Assembly: GCF_019059575.1 (NCBI RefSeq)
Contig: NW_024882798.1
Span: 62,001-126,000, forward strand
DNA from: Amphibalanus amphitrite
Taxonomy: Eukaryota > Arthropoda > Thecostraca > Balanomorpha > Balanidae
Direction: 5' to 3'
DNA length: 64,000 bases
The translations under genes and the position numbers were made by a program. Below are positions 47,661 through 57,331 of this stretch, one piece after another (within the stretch, counting starts at the first letter, position 1; every line of letters begins with the position of its first letter). The notes under the pieces are model-generated. The model saw nothing but the letters and a program-made list of their open reading frames with translations. It was not told the DNA's origin and did not search any database.

Positions 47661-49721
47661 GGTGGAGCAGCGCGGACGGGCGCCACGGGCCGCGTCACCG
47701 CCAGACGGCTCCCGGTCACACCGCAGGTTACCACACCTAGCGCAGACGCACTGAGCGGTGGGATTTGTTGTGAAGAGCAGACACAACAGGCTTTAGTACA
47801 GTGGACTTGGCCAGTACCCCATGTGTTCCACCCACCTCAGGGCTCAGATGGTGCTCCACAGCTGCCTCGAGCTTTCTCCAATCCTTTTATTGATGAGTAC
47901 TCTGGCTTGTGCTTCACCTTGCTAGATCTTGTAAATAGAACACAGTACAGATACTGCAATGCAAAACCAAGTTAGGTAAAGTCAGAAAAGAACAGCCAAA
48001 ATATCACATGAAGCAGCTGGCAGTCCCAGTAATGGGCGAAATGGGGGACAGAGGAATGGGGCAAAAACTCTGGAAAGGAGGCATGTCTGGTCAGGCACCT
48101 ATGACCTACAGGTGGCTACATCTTTAAAAAAATGCCAACTGCCAAGGGAAAAAGGAAAAGGGTCATCACCCATCCCATGTGATAAGTGTGAAGGTGTGAT
48201 AAGTGTGATAAGATGTGATAAGTGGCATGGCAGCCGCATAGGCCCCTGCAGCTACCACCACCAGTCGGTAGGATGCTACGTGAGGCAACAAGGGAAAAAG
48301 GAAAAGGCCAACAGCCTTAGAGGCAAAAACATATATACATACTACCTCATCCGGCTAAAGGTCTTGCAGATTTAAGGTGTAAGTAGATGTTTGTTGAAAT
48401 AACATCCAAACTGCATGCTAACACTGGTTTATTGTTATGTCTGCATTCTCCAAATACAATGCTTTCAACATTTTTTTAAAAAATAAATTAAAGCCTACAT
48501 TTCACTAAGAACGCAAGCGCAGAGCACACAAAAATGTTTCATGCCACTTACCACATTGCATAGCCACTTACAATTTTTTTTTTTAAATTGAAATCTTGAA
48601 AACCATTCGCCAGGACGCTAAAGCGAGCACACATACAAGCAAAAAAGTGTTCAATAGCTGCAGGTTATAAAAAGTACCTGCTCGACGAACAGAAAGACGA
48701 AGATTTTCGCCAATTCTCTAGCTGGCTTTTGCCAGAAACGCCTTCAACATATATTTTCGAGCACAAATCTTACACCAGAAATGTCTCAAATGCGCAGTTT
48801 GCACTACAGTTGCCATATTTGAAGAAAGTAGCTCAAAAATCAAAACAAATAAAACAAATAATACGGTTAGATCCGGAGGATTCTGAGGTTGTCGGTCGCT
48901 TGCTGTAAATTTTTGCGCATTTTAGTTTCAGGTTTTCAAATTTATTAGACATTTCGATCGTATAGGCATAACAGCATGGCGGATAACATCACAACCTGTG
49001 CAAGGGCTTGACGAGGAAACAAGGCCCTATATAGAACGAGGAAAAGAATACCGAAAGCAGGTCAAGGTGGGTTGATTCCCATTTTTTTTTTTCAAGAGGA
49101 TGCTGTTTTTCGTGAATAGCTTAGCAACTTCCTGTTAATTTAAATCTCTCCAATCACCATGAATTTTTGCTGGCATATTGGGTTATTACCTAGTGCTTAA
49201 GCACTGATGGATTCAGACTTGCGTTTGGGGGGAGGGGGCAACTCATGCACAAGGGTACCTGTCCTAGGGTACCCTAAATCCTGTTTTCTCATTAGATTTA
49301 GGCCATTCATTTTTCATCACAGCCCTGACATGATGAATATTTTTTAACTATAAAGTAAAATATAGAAATGGTAGCCCACACGACCCATGCCTTCAGGTCG
49401 AGGTGGGAGGACTCTGACGGCACTGCAGGCAGAGAGAGAGAGAGCGAGCGAGAGCGAGAGCGAGCAAGGCGGGAGCGAGAGCGAGAGCGAGCAAGGCGGG
49501 AGAGAGAGGGAGAGAGAATATATATAGGCCCTGGTGTGAATAGCTTTGATGTATGAACATTTGAATGTCCCCATTTACAGTGGACCTCACACTAATTTAC
49601 ACCATCATACCTCCTGACTGGCCTGCCATGAGCCATCACTAACTGTCAGGCGCCGTCTGCCCGCAGCCTCCGGAGCCACGCCTATGTGAAACCACACTCA
49701 CAGTGAGCAGCGGCCGCAGCC
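47661..49721. other. Intergenic DNA between GTF3C6 and the zinc-finger locus
   Basis: 47661-47790 is GC-rich and probably carries the GTF3C6 promoter. The remainder is AT-rich without a supported gene. 49262-49350 is the second copy of the short dispersed repeat found at 16301-16392. Confidence 0.5.
49432..49521. repeat. GA/GAGC microsatellite
   Basis: GAGAGA runs are interspersed with GAGCGAGC and two copies of AAGGCGGGAG. The charged open frame over it is an artefact. Confidence 0.9.
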
Positions 49722-52700
49722 ATGGAGTCGCTGCGCGCCTCGTCCTCGAGCTACTTCCCGGAGGTGGACGACGAGCTGGGCCGCGACGCGGGCTCACCGT
49801 ACGCCGGCCAGCAGGCGCTGCAGGCGGCGTCCTACTCGGACCAGGAGGCCCTGCCGCCGTCCTCCGTGGCCACGCTCAGCCCGGGCCCGCAGGAGACCTA
49901 CCTGCGGGCCGGACACTACACGGTGGTGGCGGCGCGGCCCGGCGAGCTGGTACACCAGGTAGGTACCGCAGCGGGCCGCGGTCGGCGGCGCGGCCGGGCA
50001 CGTGGGGAGCGAGGACTGCCGCACTCTGGGGACGGACTGTGGGGAGAAGTTTGTAAGAGGGGCGGGAGATCCGCTACTGACCCTCCGCTCCATTATTGAC
50101 CCGTTTCCCCCTTTATTGTCTTAGTCTCTCCCCTTGTTGGCCTGTTCGTCATTATTGACCCACTCCTATTAGTCATTCAGTCGCTCCCTTTATTCATTGA
50201 CCGGCTCCTCTGTCATAGACTGGTTTTACTCCTTTATTGCCCCACTCCACCGGTAGGGGCCAGCTCGCCTCCATTATTGACCTTTTGTTATTGACCCATT
50301 CCTGCTCGATTGGCCCACCCCAGCCATTGACACACCACTCGGTCTGCCCGTTTCTGACCTGTCTGCCTCCGCCGCCAGGACGGCGACAAGGAGGGCGAGG
50401 CGGCGTTCTGCGTGCAGGCGGTCGGCGCCTTCTCTGAGGCCGGCGCCGAGCTGGACAAGTCGGTGTCCCACGAGCTGCAGTTTATCGGCGCCGGCACGGA
50501 GCTGGCCGGCGGCGCGTACCAGCTCAGCGCCGCCGGCGACGTCTACAAGCTGGTGGTGCGCGAGTCGAAGCCGGGCGACGTGTCGGCGGAGCAGCTGGCC
50601 GTCCACTACGGGCACCCGCTGCTGGCCGAGCCGCTGCTCCCGGTGGCGGCGGCCGTCACCGACCACCACGTGCCGCCGCCGCAGCCCGACCAGGTGGACA
50701 AGAAGGTGGCGCTGTCCGTGCCGGAGGCACAGCCGTCCCAGCAGCTGGCGCCGCCGCCGCCGCCGCCCCACTGCCTCATCTGCGACATGCGTCTGGCCAA
50801 CCACCCGGTGCTGGACATTTTCAGCAACACCACCCACCAGACGAGCACCACGTACGCCATCAAGCTGCGCCAGGTGACGGGCCACCGGGCCAACTTCGCC
50901 TACCACTCGGACGTGCTCTGCGAGTCGTGCGCCTCGCTGCTCAACGTGGTCGACTCGTTCGAGGCCCGTCTGCGAGAGATCAAAACCCGGCTGGACGACA
51001 CGCGCGCAGAGGTGCAGAATAAGTTCATCCGCACGTGCGCACGATATGACGAGGCTCAGCTGACGGGACCTACTGAGCCAGAGGGGGAGAGTGATAAGGT
51101 GCAGGGGAGAAAGAGAAAAGCAGAGGAGACGGCACCGCAGCCCAAGAAGAGAAAGTCGCGTATCAAGACGGTCGCTGTTTTAAAAGACACATCGTACAGG
51201 GCGAAGACTGCTGCTGCCTCTTCTTCCGCGGAGGACGTCGGTAAGGAGCGACAGAACGGATTAATTCACACATGGACATGCATCAAGCTATATATGTTTT
51301 GTATACATTTTAAGTGTAAATGTATCGTTAAAGCTGGCAATGTCTTGGACTGGCACGACATTAACTAGTTTCTTGTTGGCCTTTGTAAGAGCCATTACAG
51401 CAGCTGAATGTAAGCTCCACTCACCGGCCGGTTGTGCCCCTTTGTTTCAGGGTCGGCGGCGGTTCGGCAGCGTCGGCCGGCCCGGCGCGCCGCCGAGCGA
51501 GTCAGGACGCTGGCCGAGGACGCCGACAACCCGGAGGGCGTCGACGACCCGGAGCCGGAGCCGGAGCAGGCCGCCGACCCCTCGTACGGCGAGGTGAGCG
51601 ACGGAGGGTGACCACTGGCGAGTGAGGTTGGGTTCACGATATATCAATATTAGATTAAACAGTGACAGGGTACGGTACGTCATGGATGAAGTTTAGAAGA
51701 TACCTACCAAGGATTGGGGTTACTTGTTATGTCATCTGCTTTGTTTGTAATCGTGAAGGTGTTTGAGCGTGTTCTGCGTGTCCGTCATTTGGTGGACGTG
51801 AAGGTATGACTTATGACAAACTAAAATATTCGTTCAATAACAAAAACAACGTTGAAAAAACATTGCACAAAACATCACGTGCACCGGCAATGCCAGTATT
51901 CTGTTCCGCCACCTACCAGTCATCTATGTAAGCCAAAGTGCAGATAGGGCGGCTGCTCACGCTGGCTGGAGACTCGGAGGTACTCGCGTGGGCCGGCCGG
52001 CCGGCTGGACGAGTGAGGCGGCTGGGCGGGCCGCCGGCCGCCGGCCGCCGCGCCGCCGTGTGTGTCCGGCCGTCCGCTGACGCCGCCTCCCCTGTCCGTC
52101 CAGCTGGCCAGCTCGCTGAAACTGGAGACCGCCGCCGCAGAGGAGGACGACGCCGCCGAGGATGAGGACGATGACGAGGACGAGGACACCACCAACCTCT
52201 CGGACGGCCGGCCACTGCGCGTGGCCAACATGTGCGACCGCTGCGGCCGGCTCTTCATCAACCCGATGGTGCTGAAGGTGCACCAGCTGACGCACGAGCG
52301 GGAGCAGCAGCGCTCGCCGTCGCCGGCGCCGGAGGCCCCCTCGGACGGGCTCATCATCCCGGCGCTGGAGATGGAGTACCCGGGCGGACCGGACGACGTG
52401 CTGGCGCAGGCCGTGCAGCAGATGCAGGGGGCCGACAGCCCGGCGGCGGCCGTCACCCAGGAGCGGCCGCCGGACGGGCCCGAGACGGTGCCGCCGCCGG
52501 CCGAGACGGACACTGTGCCCGGGGCGTCCGGAGGGGCCGGTCAGTCGGCGGCGGGCGTGCAGGAGGTGTTCAAGTGTGACTCGTGTCCGAGCATATTCCG
52601 GTCGCTGCAGAGCCTGCAGCGTCACCACCGCAAGGCGCACACGCAGGCCGTGTGGCGGTGCTTCGTCTGCTGGCAGGCCGTGGACAGTCTGCGCCGGATG

Positions 52701-53621
52701 CGCCGGCACGTGGCCGCGCACGGCGAGCAGAACAGCTGCGCCGTCTGCCTGCTGCCGTTCGAGACCAAGGCGCAGCTCAAACTGCACGTGACGCGGAAAC
52801 ACCCCGAGACGCAGACCAAAAACAACTACTGCGAGCTCTGCAACAAACACTTCGACAACCAGGGCTTCATCGAGCACGCGCGTGGCGTACACGGCGTGGG
52901 CGCCGACTCGTCGCGCCGGATCAAGTGCGACCAGTGTGACAAGGTGCTCTCTAACAACGTCAGCTACGCGAGACACATGAAGGTGCACAAAAGGGACTTC
53001 AACTGCCAGTACTGCGGCAAGTCCTTCAACAGCCGCACCAACCTGGACAACCACGAGCGCACCCACACCGGCGAGAAGCCCTACATCTGCCCCGACTGCG
53101 AGCGCTCCTTCATCTCCAAACAGGTGCGCGATATCCACATCCGCACCTTCCACCGCCAGAACCCGTACGCCTGCAAACGCTGCAAGCGGCGCTGCGAGTC
53201 CAAGGCCGCCTTCATCCGGCACATGCGCTCGCACGCCGGCGTGACGCCGTTCGAGTGTCCCGTCTGCGGCAAAAAGATGACCACCGAGTATTCGCTGAAG
53301 ATGCACATCCGCGCCGTCCACGACCGCAAGCTGCCGTTCCAGTGCCACGTGTGCCAGAAGGCGTTTCCGTACAAGTCTTCGCTGACTCTGCACATGAACA
53401 CACACTCTGGCGACAAGTCGCACATCTGCGACATTTGCGGAAAGTGTTTCGCGTCTCGCGGTTCACTGCGCACGCACATGCACACGCACAGTACGGAAAA
53501 GCCGTACAAGTGTGAGTGGTGCGACCGCAGCTTTTCGCGGAAGGACCTGCTGGCCGGACACAAGCTGCAGATTCATGGCATTCAGCCGGTGACCAACTAC
53601 TCGCGGCTCACCCGACACTGA
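49722..53621 (+). CDS. ZAD-like C2H2 zinc-finger transcription factor, 13 fingers (isoform A)
   Basis: Exons: 49722-49958, 50379-51240, 51451-51593 and 52104-53621, all GT-AG with matching phases; 919 residues. The ATG at 49722 follows a GC-rich leader and opens MESLRASSSSYFPEVDDELG. A ZAD-like zinc module lies at about 211-285 (CxxC at 211/214 and 260/263). Basic nuclear-localisation clusters lie near 323-340 (RKRKAEE, PKKRKSR). An acidic stretch (EEDDAAEDEDDDEDED) starts exon 4. Thirteen C2H2 fingers run from about 458 to 904, with a TGEKPY linker after finger 7. ZAD zinc-finger proteins are arthropod DNA-binding regulators in which the ZAD mediates dimerisation. The target is unknown. Exon 3 ends in phase 0 and could splice instead to the second finger module at 55032. 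Confidence 0.85.
50086..50335. repeat. Degenerate intronic tandem repeat in the zinc-finger gene
   Basis: About ten loose copies of a unit like CTCCTTTATTGACCCACTC fill most of intron 1. Spacing is irregular. Confidence 0.5.
51594..52103. other. Intron 3 of the zinc-finger gene
   Basis: The intron runs from GTGAGC to TGTCCGTCCAG. The part near 51990-52060 is a GGCCGGCC-rich stretch. Nothing else is recognised. Confidence 0.6.
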
Positions 53622-53624
53622 GCG

Positions 53625-53766
53625 GCCGGGGAAGGGTCGGTACGGACTCCAACTCTGTGCCCGGGGAAGGGTCGGTACGGACTCCAACTCTGTGCCCGGG
53701 GAAGGGTCGGTACCGACTCCAACTCTGTGCCTGGGGAAGGGTCGGTACGGACTCCAGCTCTGTGCC
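53625..53766 (+). repeat. 35 bp minisatellite in the 3' UTR of isoform A
   Basis: Four copies with a period of exactly 35 bp (GAAGGGTCGG at 53631, 53666, 53701 and 53736). The first three are nearly identical. They begin within a few bases of the stop codon, so they are transcribed. Confidence 0.9.
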
Positions 53767-54017
53767 TCTGAATGGGTGTGTTAGAAGAGGGGCGGTAACT
53801 GTACAGAGGCGGTGTGTGTGTGTGGCGTTGGAGAGTGACGCGATGGGTCCGTGTGGGGAGCTGTGAGGGGCGCTGCGCCCTGCACTCGGGCTGTTGATGT
53901 GGGCAGGGTTGGTGGCCTGATGTTTGCGTTGGCATTATCCGTCCGTGCCTGGTCCGTGTTGGTTGACACCGCCCGCTGCCGGTCGGGCCGGTGGTACGGC
54001 TGAACCCGCCGGCCGAC

Positions 54018-54023
54018 ATTAAA
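54018..54023 (+). terminator. Candidate poly(A) signal of zinc-finger isoform A
   Basis: ATTAAA lies about 400 bases after the stop codon at 53621. Cleavage here would leave out the second finger module downstream. Confidence 0.35.
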
Positions 54024-54623
54024 CCCTGCACCCGGAGCGCACATCTCGTGAGGTCCCCCACAGATGGGGTGATACAGGCGTCCCGGAGCCGCGGGGAGCT
54101 GCGCCATCACCTCCCTGAAGCCCGGCGTGACACCAAGCGTGTCTTAGGATGACGAATTTCGATACTGCACCTTTGATAACAGTCGAAAATAGTTGTATGG
54201 TCAAGATGGTCTCCGTGCCTGCAGTGCACGTGCGAATGCCGGTGTTTGGTATATACTTTTATGGTGAACGTTTATGCAGCGTTTTATGATGATTTTTGCT
54301 ATCTTTTTCCTGTTGTCTTGTGCGTGATAGGTCAGTTTCTTTTTGTACTTTGTATCTGTGACGTGGGAGCTACATCTTTGTAACCTGTTTCAAGGTCCCT
54401 TTCAGGGCGACTAGATGTCTCAATCTTGTGCAGGTTAGCCTTCATTCGAATGTTATCTCTGATGTCCGCAATATCCAGGTTGTAGGACTGCTGCGTGGTG
54501 TAAGGAGTTATCATGACTCTTTTCAATAGGTGTTGTACGAGTTGTGAAATACACAAAGATTATCTATAATATTTGTGTCATGTTACGGGTTGTGATCTGT
54601 TTGGGATGCTCAACTCATATGAA

Positions 54624-54675
54624 GGGAACCATAAAAAACGAGTTTGGATCATCCAAACTAGTTTTTATGGTTCCC
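54624..54675. repeat. 52 bp hairpin between the two zinc-finger modules
   Basis: GGGAACCATAAAAA...GTTTGGA is followed after two to three bases by its reverse complement TCCAAAC...TTTTTATGGTTCCC, with two small differences in about 24 bp. It is a near-perfect fold-back. Confidence 0.8.
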
Positions 54676-55031
54676 TGGATGTATGACATGCAGTTGCTTA
54701 CATACGAAGAAAGTTAATCCTGACCAATCGGCGAAAAGCTGGTCCGAAGGTGGGCTGGAAGGTGCAAGGTGCACTGTGGATGACTGAGGAATCTCTCAGC
54801 GTCTTAAACCCAGTTGTGCATTCAGCAACATTCGCACAGGTGTTAGAGGCATATGGACCACCTCTATCTCAAGTATTATTGCGTTCTGCGCCGTGAATCT
54901 GATTGAGATGGAGCGGGGCAGATCCCCTAAAACGTTGAATTTGCACCATATCTATGATGACCGCCTCCAACACGAATGAGCCTCTGAACTGTTGAGTTCT
55001 CACTATAGTGACCACCGCTCGCCGCCCACAG

Positions 55032-56800
55032 CCGAGCGGCGAGGCCGACGGCAGCGGCCGGTCCTCCGACGACGCAGAGACGGACGCCGACGACGACGAG
55101 GACGACGAGCCCTCGGAGCGGCGCGTCCGGGTGGTGAACCGGTGTCCGCACTGCCACGCCGTGCGGGACAACATGCACGCGTTCCGCGCCCACCTGGCCT
55201 CGCACGCCGAGCTGACGGCCGACGCCGTGGCCGAGCACCTCACTCAGAAGGCCAACGAGAGGCTCGCCTACGCGTGCAGCAGGTAAGGACCGAGAGGGGA
55301 CGGCCGGACCCAACTGGTCAACGCTGGTCGCTGCAGCCTGGCTTAAGCTTGGGTTTATCGCTCATATCCAGTGTCATTGTTCAAGGTGCTCGTGGCCCAA
55401 TTCACAATGACTGGAGTTCGTTACAGCGGGCAAATCGCGTCTGAGTGAATGATCACTTACTTGGTTATGCTTTCAGCTCGTTGGCGTTTTTTCCAGACTT
55501 TGTTAGCACTGAGCAGTCCTGTTAAATTATTCGGAGCACGTGTAGTGTAGGTTCCGTACCGTAAGATCGATGAATTAGGCGGTATGCACATCTCATCTGC
55601 CGCCGATTACCGTTCGCTGACGCCGCCCCCGGTCCGGCCGGCAGGTGCTCGACCACGTTCTCGGCGTACCGGGAGCAGCAGCGGCACGTGCGCTGCCGAC
55701 ACCCGCGGCTGGGCCGCTGTCCGGTCTGTCTGACAGAGGTGGAGGAGACGGGCGGCCTGATGCAGCGCCACCTGGCCTCGCACGCGGCGCCGGCGCGCTG
55801 CTCCTTCTGCTCGGAGCAGACCGACTCGGTGACGGCGCTGTGCCGACACACGGAGCAGCAGCACCCGCTGGCGCTGCACAGCCTCTACTGCGAGCTCTGC
55901 CGGGCGTTCGTGGACGAGGCCGCGATGGCCGCGCACCTGCGCACCGACCACAGCTCCGTGCCCGAGCTGAGCGTCCAGTGCCGCCGCTGCGGCGAGGTGG
56001 TGCGCCGCAGCGCGCTGGTCGGCCATATGAAGGTGCACGAGCAGAGCCACCGGTGCGGCTACTGCGGCCGGGCCTTCCCCAGCGCCGCCGCGCTGGTCAT
56101 CCACGAGAGGACGCACACGGGCGAGCGGCCCTATCGGTGCCAGGAGTGCCGCAAGTCGTACATCTCCAAGGCCACCCTGGAGGCGCACGTGAGCGCGTTC
56201 CACCGCTCCAACCAGTACGAGTGTGACCAGTGCTCGCGGAGTTACACGAGCGCCGCCCGGCTGAGGCGACACCAACTAATGCACAGCGACACCAAACCGT
56301 TCATCTGCCAGGTGTGCAAGAAGGGCTTCAACCTGGAGAACCACCTCAACATGCACGTGCGCGCCATCCACCTGGGCGAGACACCGTACGAGTGCCACGT
56401 GTGCCACAAGCGCTTCCCGTACAAATCATCACTCAAGAATCACGTGCACGTGCATACGGGCGACAAGTCGCACTGCTGTCCCACGTGCGGCAAGCGCTTC
56501 AGCACGGCCAAGATCCTGCGCTCGCACTCGTTCACCCACCGCGCCGAGAAACCGTACAAGTGTGACTACCGGCCCTGCGACGCCAGTTTCTCCCGAAAGG
56601 ACCTGCTGGCGCGACACCGGCTCTCGAGCCACGGCATCGCGCCCGAGGTGCGCTACAGCCGACTGCAGGGCCGGCCGGCCGCCCGGCAGCCGGCGCCGGC
56701 CCCTCCCGCACCGCCCCCGCCGCCGCCGCCCCCGCTACAGCCGTCTGTACACTACGTGCTGACCTACCAAGCGCCCCCGCGGCCCGCACATCCGTCCTAA
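55032..56800 (+). CDS. Second 13-finger C2H2 module, probable alternative 3' end (isoform B)
   Basis: Exons 55032-55282 and 55645-56800 (stop TAA). The first begins after CCGCCCACAG in phase 0 and has no start codon: the frame is closed by a TGA at 54993 with no ATG between. It must therefore be spliced to an upstream exon, and exon 3 of the preceding gene (end 51593, phase 0) fits. The joined isoform would have 882 residues. The content parallels the first module: acidic run, RVRVVNRCPHC (compare RPLRVANMCDRC), 13 C2H2 fingers, a final FSRKDLL finger and a YSRL tail. It then adds a Pro-rich C-terminus. The last finger has CxxxxC spacing. AATAAA at 57767 could end it. A separate gene with an unseen first exon is the alternative. 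Confidence 0.75.
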
Positions 56801-57331
56801 TGTCCGAGAGCAGTGATACGGCTGTGTACCTGTGAGCTGTGGGCTCGAACCTGGCCGGGGCTCGAGTCTCGACATGGGCGGAAATTTCTATACCTACTTG
56901 AGCCATCTGTGCTGGCATGTGATTGCTGTTTTCGTCGTCAGCGGCTTGTGCGTATCGTACAAGCTTACTGTTATTGTACGTGAAGGTCGAGTGAGAACCC
57001 CAGAGGTGTTGGCGCCTATGGGGTGAGTATACGGGGTCAAACATTCCAGGCAGCATACAATGGGCTGGGCATATTGCCGATCTCGAGCGGGGACTGAAAC
57101 GGTTGTTTTTTCCTCGCCCGCCATGTTACATTACCTATATGCTGACAGACATTAGACAATAAGTGTCTATCGATGAAAATCGTGCTTCACTGGACACGAC
57201 GTACCACGTGATATTTTTGGGTCTGCACAGTGCACCGGTAGTGTTTTTCGTTGTAGCATCCACATTCCACACCAGCTCCACTTCGCCAGTCGTATATTTG
57301 AAAATCCCCAACCCCGTAACAACCACATTCA
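56801..57331. other. Convergent 3' flank between the zinc-finger locus and NOC2L
   Basis: No gene is seen. The + strand zinc-finger 3' UTR and the - strand NOC2L 3' UTR should meet or overlap here. Confidence 0.5.

Noticed and set aside
47661-47786. A 42-residue N-terminal extension of GTF3C6
   Set aside because: The extra segment is Cys/Arg-rich and unlike the family, whose conserved region follows directly from the acidic start at 47660.
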